Assembly: GCF_042651425.1 (NCBI RefSeq)
Contig: NZ_JBHSCW010000004.1
Span: 62,001 to 126,000, forward strand
DNA from: Fodinicurvata halophila
GTDB taxonomy: Bacteria > Pseudomonadota > Alphaproteobacteria > Kiloniellales > DSM-21159
DNA: 64,000 nucleotides
Direction of reading: 5' to 3'
Shown: positions 43,557-52,637 of the stretch, piece by piece
How positions within the stretch are numbered: the stretch's first letter is position 1
How the letters are laid out: the number at the start of each line of letters is the position of its first letter
Made by a program: the position numbers and the translations under genes
Notes under the pieces: generated by a model
What the model was told of the DNA's origin: nothing
Database searches by the model: none
The model's input: only the letters and a program-made list of their open reading frames with translations

Positions 43557-44336
43557 TCAGGACCTCAGGTGAGCTGCCAGGAACTTCTGGCAGCGTTCCG
43601 AGTGCGGCGCCTCGAAAATGTGCGCCGGGGTTCCGCGTTCCTCGACGCGGCCTTCATGGAGAAAGACCACCTCGCTGGAGACTTCCCGTGCAAACCCCAT
43701 TTCGTGGGTCACCAGGATCATGGTGCGTCCCTCCTCGGCCAGCTGGCGAATCACCCGCAGGACTTCGCCCACCAGTTCGGGATCCAGCGCCGAGGTCGGT
43801 TCGTCGAACAGCATGACCGCGGGATCCATGGCCAGGGCCCGTGCGATGGCGGCGCGCTGCTGCTGACCGCCGGACAAATGCGCGGGATAGATGGAGGCCT
43901 TCTCGGCGATGCCGACCTTCTCCAGCAGCGCCATTGCCTGGGCTTCGGCCTCCTTGCGGGGCTTCTTCAGCACATGGACCGGAGCCTCCATGACATTCTG
44001 CAGAATCGTCATGTGGGTCCAGAGGTTGAAGGACTGGAACACCATACCCAGGCGGCTGCGGATGCGATCCACTTGTCGCCGATCGGCGGGAATGCTCATC
44101 CCGGCCCGGTTGCGCGTCAGTTTCATTTCCTCGTTGCCGAGAAAGATGCGACCGGAATCGGGGACTTCCAGCAGGTTTATGCACCGCAGCAGAGTGCTCT
44201 TTCCCGAGCCACTGGCGCCGATCAGCGTGATGACATCACCTTTCTGCGCGCTCAGCGAAACACCCTTCAGGACTTCCAGGTTGCCAAAGGACTTGCGGAT
44301 ATCTTCAACAAGCAGCGCAGAATCGGCTTGCTCCAT
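43557..44336 (-). CDS. Basic amino acid ABC transporter ATPase (HisP-like)
   Basis: 259 residues. Walker A GASGSGKST, Q-loop, signature LSGGQQQRAAIARA, Walker B VMLFDEPTSALDPELV, switch His in LVTHEMGFARE. The insertion MKLTRNRAGMSIPADRRQVDRIRSRLGMVFQSFNLW is characteristic of HisP-type ATPases. First gene of the operon, 62 bases before the binding-protein gene. Confidence 0.93.
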   Translation of the reverse strand: MEQADSALLVEDIRKSFGNLEVLKGVSLSAQKGDVITLIGASGSGKSTLLRCINLLEVPDSGRIFLGNEEMKLTRNRAGMSIPADRRQVDRIRSRLGMVFQSFNLWTHMTILQNVMEAPVHVLKKPRKEAEAQAMALLEKVGIAEKASIYPAHLSGGQQQRAAIARALAMDPAVMLFDEPTSALDPELVGEVLRVIRQLAEEGRTMILVTHEMGFAREVSSEVVFLHEGRVEERGTPAHIFEAPHSERCQKFLAAHLRS

Positions 44337-44486
44337 ATTTGTGTTTCCCTGTGAGCCTGCCGCGGCTTGTCTGCCGCAGTCGTTGTCCTGTCAGGTGGCA
44401 GCCTCCTGACCGCGCACCTTCTTGTCAGGCTTGCCGAGTCTAGTCGTCACATCCGTGGAATGCCAAGCTGAAATCGCGCAATCGGG

Positions 44487-45656
44487 CTAGAGGCGCTGCG
44501 CCAGCGACTCCAGGGCACGCTCCAGTTCCGGACGCTGCGGCGCATCCGAGGGCAGGCTGTCGATCTGCTCGCGGGCGCGTTCCAGGGCCTCCGTCGCGGC
44601 CTTCCGTTCCTCAAGCACCAGGCGTGCCTGGGCCAGGCGCAGCCACCCTTCGGGGTCCCGAGGATTGTCCTGCAAGCGTGCGGCCAGGCCATCGACCATC
44701 GAGCGGATATAGGCTTTCTGTTCCTCCGGGTCCATGTCCCGGACATCGGACTGTCCAGAGGGGGCGGGCGCGTCGTTGCCGTTTCGCGCCAGCTCGTCGG
44801 GATCGAGCCCCAGCTCCTGTGCTGTGGCGGAGATCTGCTGCATGAGCATCGGCCGCCATCCGGCGCTTTCCGGCGTGTCCTCCGCCAGGGCGATCCAGCG
44901 ATCCAGCGCGGCGCGCGGGTCACCCCCCTGTTCCAGAGCCAGGGCCTTGTAGAAGCGCGCCCGGGCATCCTGGGGATTCGCCTCGAGGGCGGCGTCAAAG
45001 GCTCGTTCGGCCTCGGGGGAGACACGGCCTTGGTTGATCGTGACCAGGGCTTCGCCCAGCGCCGATTGCAGCCCCGGCCGTGGACCCTCGCTGCGGGACA
45101 GGGCTTCCCTGTAGGCCTTGGCCGCCTCGTCCCAGCGGCCGAGAACGCCATAGCTGCGGCCCAGCATTTCCCAGCCGCGCAAATCTTCGGGGTTTTCCTC
45201 CAGGCGTGCGCGCAATCCCTCCACCATCTCCGCGATGTCGCGCTGCTGCTGGACTTCCTCCCCGCGCTGGGCCAGGGGCTGTCCGGGCAGGCCCGGCTGC
45301 CCGAGCCACAGGTACAGGGAAACGCTGCCCAAAGGCAGGATCACCAACAGCGCCAGAGCCGTCAGGCGTGACAGGTGGGAGGAGAGCGCACCGGCCTCCG
45401 TGCGGCTTCCGGCCCGGGAATCGGCGGCCAGCAGACGCCGCTCGATCTCGAGCCGTGCAGCCTTGGCCTCCGCGGGGGCCAGAACGCCACGCTCCAGGTC
45501 GCGTTCGACCTCGCGCAGCTGGGCGCGGTAGACCTCGACGTCCTCGCCTCCTCCCGTCGGGCTCTCCTGGGTGCTCGATCTCACCAGGGGGCGGACCAGG
45601 AAGAGGCCTGCAAGGGCGGTCAGGGTCGCCGCCAGTATCCAGAACAGCCAGCTCAC
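44487..45656 (-). CDS. ccmI: Cytochrome c maturation protein CcmI
   Basis: 389 residues. Two N-terminal membrane segments (residues 3-23 and about 95-113) with a leucine-rich cytoplasmic loop (VEVYRAQLREVERDLERGVL), then periplasmic TPRs (GWEMLGRSYGVLGRWDEAAKAYREAL; WLRLAQARLVLEERKAATEAL). CcmI holds apocytochrome c for the CcmFH ligation complex. Last gene of the ccm operon, overlapping ccmH by ATGA. Confidence 0.93.
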   Translation of the reverse strand: MSWLFWILAATLTALAGLFLVRPLVRSSTQESPTGGGEDVEVYRAQLREVERDLERGVLAPAEAKAARLEIERRLLAADSRAGSRTEAGALSSHLSRLTALALLVILPLGSVSLYLWLGQPGLPGQPLAQRGEEVQQQRDIAEMVEGLRARLEENPEDLRGWEMLGRSYGVLGRWDEAAKAYREALSRSEGPRPGLQSALGEALVTINQGRVSPEAERAFDAALEANPQDARARFYKALALEQGGDPRAALDRWIALAEDTPESAGWRPMLMQQISATAQELGLDPDELARNGNDAPAPSGQSDVRDMDPEEQKAYIRSMVDGLAARLQDNPRDPEGWLRLAQARLVLEERKAATEALERAREQIDSLPSDAPQRPELERALESLAQRL

Positions 45657-46120
45657 GAACGTGGCTCCTCTTCCGTGAGCTGCCGCAAGCGCCGGCGCTC
45701 CTCGTCACTGAGCTGGCTGAGACTGTCCTGTGGGCGGCGCTTCCTCAGGTAGGTTGCCAGGGCGGCCAGCCCGATCGCGAAGACCAGAGCCGGTCCGAAC
45801 CAGAGCAGCCAGGTGGCCGGCTTCATCGGCGGCCGGAACAGGATGTAGTCGCCGTAGCGCGAGACCAGGTAGTCACGAATCTGCTGCTCGTTCTGTCCCG
45901 CAGCCAGGCGTTCGCGGATCAGGATACGAATATCCCGTGCAATGCCGGCGTTGGAGGTTTCGATGGATTCATGCTGACAGACCACGCAGCGAATCTCCTC
46001 GGAGAGCTCCTGGGCCCGGGCTTCGAGTTCGGGGTCATCGAGCTTCTCATCGGGCAGCACGGCCAGAGCCGTGGCCGGCAGCACCAGGCAGAACACGACA
46101 AGCAGCAGGATCGCCCTCAT
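45653..46120 (-). CDS. ccmH: Cytochrome c maturation protein CcmH
   Basis: 155 residues. Signal peptide, the redox motif RCVVCQHESIETSNAGIARDIR (thioreduction of apocytochrome CXXCH), and one C-terminal membrane segment near residues 104-124. RCVVCQ replaces the commoner RCLVCQ. Overlaps ccmG and ccmI by four bases on each side. Confidence 0.95.
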   Translation of the reverse strand: MRAILLLVVFCLVLPATALAVLPDEKLDDPELEARAQELSEEIRCVVCQHESIETSNAGIARDIRILIRERLAAGQNEQQIRDYLVSRYGDYILFRPPMKPATWLLWFGPALVFAIGLAALATYLRKRRPQDSLSQLSDEERRRLRQLTEEEPRS

Positions 46121-46674
46121 CGCAGCTCCTCCAGGATCGGCAGGATCAGGTCATCGATCTCGGTCTCATGGATGGGGCCGACATGCCGGTAGCGGATGAC
46201 ACCCTCGTTATCCACGAAGAAGGTCTCGGGGACGCCTGAGATGCCCCACTCCAGGCCCGCGTCGCCTTCCATGTCGGCGCCGATGGCGTCGTAGGGATTG
46301 CCCAGCTCGTCCAGCCACGCCAAAGCCTCGTCCGGTTCGTCCTTGTAGTTGATGCCCACCAGGCGGATGTCCTGGTTCCGGCGCAGCTCGGTCAGGATCG
46401 GATGCTCGGCCCGGCAGGGCATGCACCAGGAGGCAAAGACGTTCACCAGCGTGATGCCCTGGCCGCTGAGATCCGCGCTGGACAAACCTGTGGCCGCGCT
46501 GCTGCCGGGCTCGCTGCCGTCGATGGGGGGCAGGTCGAAATCGGGGACCGGCTCGTCGATCAGGACAGACGGAATCTCCCCTGGGTCGCGATCGGGATCG
46601 AGGCCCCAGACGAAGAAGGCCGTGGCGGCGGCGAAGATCAGCAGCGGCAGGACAAAGAGCAGACGACGCAGCAT
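46117..46674 (-). CDS. ccmG: Thiol:disulfide oxidoreductase CcmG (DsbE)
   Basis: 185 residues. N-terminal membrane anchor (about 5-25), then a thioredoxin domain with VNVFASWCMPCRAEHP and the cis-Pro loop SGVPETFFVD. Reduces CcmH and apocytochrome in the periplasm. The acidic insert GINYKDEPDEALAWL is usual for the family. 11 bases from ccmF. Confidence 0.95.
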   Translation of the reverse strand: MLRRLLFVLPLLIFAAATAFFVWGLDPDRDPGEIPSVLIDEPVPDFDLPPIDGSEPGSSAATGLSSADLSGQGITLVNVFASWCMPCRAEHPILTELRRNQDIRLVGINYKDEPDEALAWLDELGNPYDAIGADMEGDAGLEWGISGVPETFFVDNEGVIRYRHVGPIHETEIDDLILPILEELR

Positions 46675-46685
46675 TCCCGTGACTC

Positions 46686-48677
46686 CTATTCCGCGGCCGC
46701 CGGGACGGCCTTGCCCTGGCGTGACGTGCGCCTGGGGGCGCCCACCCGCAGGCGCCGGTCGGCCAGGGAGAGCGCGCCCCCGAACATCATCATGGCAGCG
46801 CCCGCCCAGATCCAGGGCACCAGGGGCTCATAGTAGATTCGCGCCGTCCAGTCCTGGCCTTCCTCGGGCGGTTCATTGATGGTGGCGTAGAGATCCCCCA
46901 GCCCGTTGGTGCGGATGGCAGCTTCCGTCGTGCTGCGGTCGGTAACGGGGTAGTGGCGGCGCTCGGGCTCCAGCACGCCCAGGGACTGGCCATCGCGGGT
47001 GACCTCGAAGACACCCGTGGTGCTGCGATAGTTGGGGCCCTGACGTGCTTCCACATTCTGGAGAGTCAGCGTGAACCCGGCGATCTCGACCTGGTCGCCG
47101 GGGCTGACAGCTTCCACGACCTCTTCCTTCCAGGCGCTGGAGCCGATCATGCCGATCATGCAGACGGCCAGGCCGGCATGGGCGAAGGACATGCCGTAGG
47201 CTGACCGCGGCAGCTTGCGTGCCCGGGCCCAGCTGTCGGCCAGGGGAATGCGGAACAGGCGGACACGTTCGGCCCATTCGACCACTGTGGCGGCCAGAAG
47301 CCAGACGGCGAAGGCCATGGCCAGGATGGCCAGGACCGGTCCCCCGTTCTGCAGGTACCAGACGGCCAGACCGGCGAGGACTGCCAGCAATGCCACGAAG
47401 CGCAGACGACCCAGGACGCCGGGCAGGTCGGCCCGCTTCCAGGCCAGGAAGGGTCCCACACCCATGGCGGCCACCAGCGGCAGCATCAGTGGCACGAAGG
47501 TGTAGTTGTAGAAGGGCGGGCCGATGGACACGCGCCCCCCGGTCAGGGCCTCGAGGAACAGCGGATAGAGCGTGCCGATCAGCACCGTGGCAGTGGCTGT
47601 CGCCAGCAGCAGGTTGTTGAGCAGCAGCGCACCCTCGCGGCTGACCGGGGCAAAGAGACCGCCGGCCTTGAGCGTCGGCGCGCGCCAGGCAAAGAGCGCC
47701 AGCGAGCCGCCGGTGGCGATGCCCATGAGAGCCAGGATGTAGCTGCCGCGCTCGGGGTCGACGGCAAAGGCGTGGACCGAGGTCAGCAGGCCCGAGCGGA
47801 CGATGAAGGTCCCCATCAGGCTGAGGCTGAAGGTCAGGATGGCCAGCAGGATGGTCCAGGCCTTCAGCGTGTCGCGCTTCTCGACGACGATGGCCGAATG
47901 CAGCAGGGCCGTGCCCGCCAGCCAGGGCATGAAGGAGACGTTCTCCACCGGATCCCAGAACCACCAGCCGCCCCAGCCCAGCTCGTAGTAGGCCCACCAG
48001 CTGCCCAGTGCGATGCCGCCGGTCAGGCTGCACCAGGCGGCCAGCGTCCAGGGCCGCACCCAGCGCGCCCAGGCCGCATCCACGCGGCCTTCCAGCAGAG
48101 CGGCCACGGCAAAGGAGAAGGCAACGGAAAAGCCGACATAGCCCAGGTAGAGCAGGGGCGGATGGAAGGCCAATCCAGGGTCCTGGAGCAGTGGATTGAG
48201 GTCGTTGCCGTCCAGCGGCGGATTGGGAACGCGCTCGAAGGGATTCGAGGTGAACAGGGAGAAGGACAGGAAGCCCAGCGCGATCCACGCCTGTACCGAC
48301 AGGACACGCGCCTTCAGGGTTGCGGGCAGGTTGCGGCCGAAGACGGCGACACCGGCCCCGCAGAGCGCCAGCATCAGGACCCAGAGCAGCATGGAGCCTT
48401 CGTGATTGCCCCAGACGCCGGTGACCTTGTAGAGCATCGGCTTGGCCGAATGGGAGTTTTCAACCACGTTGGCGAGCGTGAAGTCGCTGACGACGTAGGC
48501 ATGGGTGAGCGCAGCGAAGGCCAGCGCGATAGCGCCCAGTTGTCCCAGCGCCGCCGGGCGGGCCACCTCCATCCAACGCGCGTCGCCGCGTCTGGCGCCG
48601 ATGAAGGGAACGATTCCCTGAATGGCGGCGAGCACCAGGGCCAGGATCAGAGCGAAATGGCCGAATTCAGGTATCAC
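46686..48677 (-). CDS. ccmF: Heme lyase CcmF
   Basis: 663 residues from a GTG overlapping the ccmE stop. About 14-15 membrane segments, WWD heme-handling motif GWGGWWFWDPVENVSFMPW (near residue 235), VWGNHEGSMLLWVL and the late periplasmic domain. Joins heme from holo-CcmE to apocytochrome c with CcmH and CcmI. Full length. Confidence 0.96.
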   Translation of the reverse strand: MIPEFGHFALILALVLAAIQGIVPFIGARRGDARWMEVARPAALGQLGAIALAFAALTHAYVVSDFTLANVVENSHSAKPMLYKVTGVWGNHEGSMLLWVLMLALCGAGVAVFGRNLPATLKARVLSVQAWIALGFLSFSLFTSNPFERVPNPPLDGNDLNPLLQDPGLAFHPPLLYLGYVGFSVAFSFAVAALLEGRVDAAWARWVRPWTLAAWCSLTGGIALGSWWAYYELGWGGWWFWDPVENVSFMPWLAGTALLHSAIVVEKRDTLKAWTILLAILTFSLSLMGTFIVRSGLLTSVHAFAVDPERGSYILALMGIATGGSLALFAWRAPTLKAGGLFAPVSREGALLLNNLLLATATATVLIGTLYPLFLEALTGGRVSIGPPFYNYTFVPLMLPLVAAMGVGPFLAWKRADLPGVLGRLRFVALLAVLAGLAVWYLQNGGPVLAILAMAFAVWLLAATVVEWAERVRLFRIPLADSWARARKLPRSAYGMSFAHAGLAVCMIGMIGSSAWKEEVVEAVSPGDQVEIAGFTLTLQNVEARQGPNYRSTTGVFEVTRDGQSLGVLEPERRHYPVTDRSTTEAAIRTNGLGDLYATINEPPEEGQDWTARIYYEPLVPWIWAGAAMMMFGGALSLADRRLRVGAPRRTSRQGKAVPAAAE

Positions 48678-49141
48678 CGGCTTTTTGCCTCCGCAGGATC
48701 TTCACCCGTTTCGGGTCGCCATTCGCCGGACTCCTTCAGGGCGTCGGCGACCTCGGCGGGCATGTAGTTCTCGTCGTGGCGGGCCAGGATTTCGCGGGCC
48801 TGGAAAACTCCGTTGTCGCCCGCCTGTCCCTCGGCCACAACGCCCTGGCCCTCCCGGAAGAGGTCGGGCAGGGCGCCCTGGTAGACCACCGGCAGGCTGT
48901 GGGCTCCGTCGGTTACGACGAATTCCACTCTGTCGTCGTCCAGATGCTCCACGCTGCCTTCCTCTACCAGGCCGCCGATGCGTGCGGTGCGCCCTTCGGG
49001 CAGGCCCTTCGCCTGGACGTCGCTGGGCGAATAGAAGAAGACAAGGTTGTCCTCGAAGGCCGTGAGGATCAGTGCGGCTGCGGTTGCGACACAGAGGAGT
49101 CCGGCGAAGGCAATATAGAGTCGACGACGCTTTCGGGTCAT
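48674..49141 (-). CDS. ccmE: Heme chaperone CcmE
   Basis: 155 residues from ATG 49141 (GTG 49144 directly before it). One N-terminal membrane segment (about 8-27), OB-fold periplasmic domain (RIGGLVEEGSV, FVVTDGAHSLPVVYQGALPDLFREGQGVVAEG) and the covalent heme-binding His in LARHDENYMP. The C-terminal tail is Glu/Lys-rich as usual. Confidence 0.95.
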   Translation of the reverse strand: MTRKRRRLYIAFAGLLCVATAAALILTAFEDNLVFFYSPSDVQAKGLPEGRTARIGGLVEEGSVEHLDDDRVEFVVTDGAHSLPVVYQGALPDLFREGQGVVAEGQAGDNGVFQAREILARHDENYMPAEVADALKESGEWRPETGEDPAEAKSR

Positions 49142-49329
49142 CACGCCGACTCCCTCGTGTTTTCGTCCCTTTCCCGGTCGCGCAGGGCCTGAAGCTGTCG
49201 TTCGTGCCGCTGCAGCTCGTGCCGGGACAGGACATAGAGTCCGGCCATGACGATCAGGGCGAGTCCGTAGCTGGGCCAGACGTAGGCCCCATAGCCGCCC
49301 ATGGAGAGGAAGGAGAGCAGAGCATCCAT
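49141..49329 (-). CDS. ccmD: Heme exporter subunit CcmD
   Basis: 62 residues. One membrane segment (about 15-35; YVWPSYGLALIVMAG) followed by an Arg/Glu-rich cytoplasmic helix (HELQRHERQLQALRDRERDE), the standard CcmD layout. It is needed for release of holo-CcmE from CcmABC. Overlaps ccmE; 5 bases after ccmC. Confidence 0.92.
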   Translation of the reverse strand: MDALLSFLSMGGYGAYVWPSYGLALIVMAGLYVLSRHELQRHERQLQALRDRERDENTRESA

Positions 49330-49334
49330 GTATC

Positions 49335-50216
49335 TCAGCGTCCCAGCATCAGGCGGCGGTCGAGCGCTTCGGCGCGCTGGGCCACCAGGCCGGCCCGCAT
49401 ACGCAGAAGAACCACCGCGAGGAAAAAGAAGAGAAAGCCCACGGCCATCACCAGCAGCGGCCAGAGCATGGCCTCGTGAATAGCTGGCGTGCCCAGTCGG
49501 GTGACGCTGGCCGGCTGGTGCAGTGTGTTCCACCAGTCCACCGAGAACTTGATGATCGGCAGGTTGACCACGCCAGCCAGGGCCAGCACGGCGGCAGCCT
49601 TGCGCCCGCGTTCGGCGTTCTCGAACGCGTGGGTCAGCGCTATGTGCCCGAGATAGAGGAACAGCAGGATCAGCACCGAGGTCAGGCGCGCATCCCAGAC
49701 CCACCAGGTGCCCCACATGGGCTTGCCCCAGAGCGCGCCGGTGGCGAGTGCCAGGAAGGTGAAGGCTGCTCCCACCGGGGCGATGGCCGTGGCCGCGATG
49801 CCGCCCAGCGGATGGCGCCAGATCAATAGCGAGGCGCCGGCGGCGGCCAGCAAGGTATAGGCGAACAATGCCATCCAGGCCGCCGGCACGTGGACATACA
49901 TGATGCGGACAGAGTCCCCCTGCTGGTAGTCGGCCGGGGAAATGCCCAGGGCCCAGACGAGTCCCGCGGCCAGGCACACCACGGCTAGCCCCAGGCACCA
50001 GGGGTAGACAAGGGCGGACAAGCGCAGGAAACGGCCGGGATTGGCAAAACGATGCCAGGAGCCGCCGGGCGCTGTCAGCCTGGATGTGGAAGTCGCGCGC
50101 GTCACTTTGTTTTCGGTTTCCCGATGCCGCACAGCCCTGCCCAGGCCCATGCCTGCACAAAGGGTCGCATATCGGCGCTTAACATGGCTTTTCAGGGCCC
50201 AAAGGTCCAGACTCAT
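49335..50216 (-). CDS. ccmC: Heme exporter protein CcmC
   Basis: 293 residues from ATG 50216, preferred for GGAGG 4 bases upstream; family homology begins only at WHRFANPGRFLRL (residue about 55), and a GTG at 50105 would give the usual 256 residues. Six membrane segments, WWD motif GTWWVWDARLTS, ligand histidines in YVHVPAAW and the late WWNTLHQPASV. Attaches heme to CcmE with CcmA, B and D. The N-terminal extension is basic and unconserved, so the start is uncertain. Confidence 0.93.
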   Translation of the reverse strand: MSLDLWALKSHVKRRYATLCAGMGLGRAVRHRETENKVTRATSTSRLTAPGGSWHRFANPGRFLRLSALVYPWCLGLAVVCLAAGLVWALGISPADYQQGDSVRIMYVHVPAAWMALFAYTLLAAAGASLLIWRHPLGGIAATAIAPVGAAFTFLALATGALWGKPMWGTWWVWDARLTSVLILLFLYLGHIALTHAFENAERGRKAAAVLALAGVVNLPIIKFSVDWWNTLHQPASVTRLGTPAIHEAMLWPLLVMAVGFLFFFLAVVLLRMRAGLVAQRAEALDRRLMLGR

Positions 50217-50283
50217 CCCGCCTCCGTGCGGCAATCGACCGCTCCTTGCGCGCCTTGCGGCGGCGACCTGCGCGGCAGGCTGT

Positions 50284-50949
50284 CTATTCCGCCGCCTGGC
50301 GCAGGGCCGCAGCGCCCGCAAAGGCGGCCAGCGGCAGGGCCAGTACCAGGACTGCGGCCAGCAGCAGCAGATGAGGACGCGCGGCAAGTCCGGTCAGGAC
50401 GGCATCCACCGCCCCGGCGCCGAAGATCAGCACGGGGATGTAGAGTGGCAGGACCAGCAGCGGCACCAGCACGCCGGCTCGCCTTGCCCCCAGGGTCAGG
50501 GCCGCGCCCAGGGCGCCCAGCGCGCTGAGCGCCAGGGTCCCGAGCAGCAGTGAGCCCAGCAGCACCGGAAGGGCATGGGACGGAACGCCGAAGAAGACCG
50601 CCAGCAGGGGGGTGGCCAAGAGCAGCGGCCCGCCGCTGACCATCCAATGCGCCACGATGCGGGCGAGCACAATGCCTTCCAATGGCACGGGGGCCAGCAG
50701 CAGGAGGTCCAGCGTGCCGTCTTCATGGTCCGGTGCGAACAGCCGGTCCAGGGAGAGCAGCACGGACAGCAGGGCCATGACCCAGATCAGGCCGGGCCCG
50801 AGTCGCAGCAGCAGGTTCGGTTCCGGCCCCACCGCGAAGGGGAAGAGGGCGGCGCCCAGGATGAAGAAGAGGACGGCCAGCAGGACATCTCCGCTCTGGC
50901 GCAGGGCCAGGCGCAGGTCGCGCCCCAGAAGAGCAAGCAGCGAGCTCAT
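50284..50949 (-). CDS. ccmB: Heme exporter protein CcmB
   Basis: 221 residues, six membrane segments, with the CcmB signatures FFILGAALFPFAVGPEP, LLSLDRLFAPDHEDGTLDLLLLAP and the end ALPLAAFAGAAALRQA. Membrane part of the CcmAB ABC unit; ATG overlaps the ccmA stop. Confidence 0.95.
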   Translation of the reverse strand: MSSLLALLGRDLRLALRQSGDVLLAVLFFILGAALFPFAVGPEPNLLLRLGPGLIWVMALLSVLLSLDRLFAPDHEDGTLDLLLLAPVPLEGIVLARIVAHWMVSGGPLLLATPLLAVFFGVPSHALPVLLGSLLLGTLALSALGALGAALTLGARRAGVLVPLLVLPLYIPVLIFGAGAVDAVLTGLAARPHLLLLAAVLVLALPLAAFAGAAALRQAAE

Positions 50950-51638
50950 GTGCCGGCCTCCAGCGCGTCTGGAGAAACAGCATGGTCCCTGAGATCGAGG
51001 CGGCGCTCATCCAGCGGCCAGATGTCCTGATGGGTGGCCAGCAGGACGATCCCGCCTTCGCCCCTGTAGTGCTCGATCTCGTTTCTCAGCGCCGTGATGG
51101 CGCTCTGGTCGAGGCCGACCAGGGGCTCGTCGAGCAGCCACAGCGGGGTATCGATGAGCTTCAGGCGCGCCAGCGCCAGGCGGCGGGCCTGCCCGGAGGA
51201 GAGGATTCGCCCCGAGCGTTCGGCCAGTGAGGCCAGGCCGAAGGCCGCCAGGGCCTCTTCGGCCAGGTGCGCCGGACGCCCGTGAAACCGGGCCCAGAAG
51301 GCCAGGTCCTCGCGCAGGGTGAGACTGCCCTTGAGTGCGTTGCGGTGGCCCACATAGCCGAGGGTTGGAGGTTCTTCCTCACCACCGTGCAGGGGGACGC
51401 CATCCCACAGAATCTGGCCTGCGGCCGGTGGCAGGAAGCCGGCCAGGATGCGCAGCAGGCTGGACTTGCCGCTGCCGTTGGGGCCGGTCAGCAGCAGCAG
51501 TTCACCGCCTTCGACCTTGAACTCCAGTCCACCGAACACCGGCCAGCCGCCACGCAGGCAATCCAGGGCGGTCACCTCGAGCCTGTGCGTCTGACGGGAC
51601 GTTTCCTGAGAAGGCGGGGCATGCTCGGCTGCGTTCAT
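50946..51638 (-). CDS. ccmA: Heme exporter ATPase CcmA
   Basis: 230 residues from ATG 51638 (a TTG at 51644 is in frame). Walker A LTGPNGSGKSSLLR, signature LSSGQARRLALARL (SSG as usual in CcmA), Walker B LWLLDEPLVGLD, switch ATHQD. Drives release of holo-CcmE. First gene of ccmABCDEFGHI. No ribosome binding site precedes it, and a promoter ends 8 bases upstream, so it is probably translated from a leaderless mRNA. Confidence 0.95.
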   Translation of the reverse strand: MNAAEHAPPSQETSRQTHRLEVTALDCLRGGWPVFGGLEFKVEGGELLLLTGPNGSGKSSLLRILAGFLPPAAGQILWDGVPLHGGEEEPPTLGYVGHRNALKGSLTLREDLAFWARFHGRPAHLAEEALAAFGLASLAERSGRILSSGQARRLALARLKLIDTPLWLLDEPLVGLDQSAITALRNEIEHYRGEGGIVLLATHQDIWPLDERRLDLRDHAVSPDALEAGT

Positions 51639-51646
51639 GGACAAGC

Positions 51647-51675
51647 GCTATAGCAGAGACGCGCGGCTCTGCCAA
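51647..51675 (-). promoter_or_regulatory. Promoter of the ccm operon
   Basis: On the minus strand TTGGCA (51675-51670), 17-base spacer, TATAGC (51652-51647). Initiation about 7 bases on falls within two or three bases of the ccmA ATG. Confidence 0.6.
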
Positions 51676-51847
51676 AGCAAAGCCCCAGCCCGGAGCGCAA
51701 CACGAAAGCCTCGCAAGTCACACCCTAAATCACGTGAACTATCTCTCTTGTAGCTGCCATAGCTCATTATCCTTTAGCCATGTGCAAATTATAGGAATTT
51801 CGCTCGAGGCTAGCACGGCTCATTCCAGGCGCTTATGTGGGCATATG

Positions 51848-51876
51848 TTGACGCCCAATTTATTGTCTGACAATAT
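51848..51876 (+). promoter_or_regulatory. Promoter of the GntR/TAXI-TRAP unit
   Basis: TTGACG (51848-51853), 17-base spacer, CAATAT (51871-51876), with the start predicted near 51883. The operator below covers the spacer and part of the -10. Confidence 0.55.
51862..51874 (+). promoter_or_regulatory. Probable GntR/FCD operator
   Basis: The perfect inverted repeat ATTGTC-T-GACAAT fits the FadR-subfamily consensus TNGTNNNACNA exactly. It lies inside the promoter of the regulator gene, so repression and autoregulation are expected. Confidence 0.72.
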
Positions 51877-51906
51877 GACAAAATAGGCAACTAGGAAGAT
51901 TTTCCC

Positions 51907-52611
51907 ATGATCGACCGTAGTGAACTCCACATCGTCCGATCGCATGAAACTTTGCGAACCAAGGTACAGGACAGGATTCGGACCTCCATCCTGGATGGGC
52001 TGTTCCGGCCTGGTGACAAGCTGATAGAGCGAGAGCTATGTGAACTCACAGGCGTAAGCCGCCCTCTTCTCCGCGAGGCACTGGTTCACCTGGAAGCACG
52101 CGGGCTGATTGAACGAACGCCGAACAAGGGCTTCACTGTCGTCCAGGTTTCTGTTGCCGAGGTGCATGACATCTATGAGCTGCGTGCCTCGCTTGAAGGA
52201 GTTGCGGCGCGCCTATGTGCAGAGCGCGCCAGCGCCAAACTGATCGAAGACCTGCTCAGTAGCGTCGACGCTTTGGGCGCTTCTTTTGAGGACGGGAGCC
52301 TGAAGGCCATTCGCACTGCCACGACCAGGTTCTACGACCTTGTCTTCGAGGGCTGCGGCAATCGCGAATTGAAACACGCACTCGAAAGCGCTCTCGACCG
52401 TGTCTTCTATCTCAGGGCGCACTCAATGTCCCACCCCGGGCGACGCGAAGCCAGCATGCAAGAGATCCGCGCTATAGCCGAAGCCATAGCGCGGCGAGAT
52501 CCCGCGGAAGCGGAGCGGATCAGTCTTGCCCACGTCGCGGCGGCAAAAACGGCGGTACTACAGCGCATCCGCCCCGCCGAACCAACAGAACCCGCCGAAA
52601 TTTCTGCCTAA
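51907..52611 (+). CDS. GntR-family regulator, FadR/FCD subfamily
   Basis: 234 residues (AGGAAG 8 bases upstream). N-terminal winged helix: RIRTSILDGLFRPGDKLIERELCELTGVSRPLLREALVHLEARGLIERTPNKG. C-terminal FCD domain: VHDIYELRASLEGVAARL and AHSMSHPGRREASMQEIRAIAEAIARRDPAEAERISLAHV, with the metal-binding His pattern of FCD proteins. Ligands of the subfamily are small organic acids. It probably controls the four genes behind it. Confidence 0.93.
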   Translation: MIDRSELHIVRSHETLRTKVQDRIRTSILDGLFRPGDKLIERELCELTGVSRPLLREALVHLEARGLIERTPNKGFTVVQVSVAEVHDIYELRASLEGVAARLCAERASAKLIEDLLSSVDALGASFEDGSLKAIRTATTRFYDLVFEGCGNRELKHALESALDRVFYLRAHSMSHPGRREASMQEIRAIAEAIARRDPAEAERISLAHVAAAKTAVLQRIRPAEPTEPAEISA

Positions 52612-52637
52612 CAACTTAACGAAATGGAAGCTACGGG

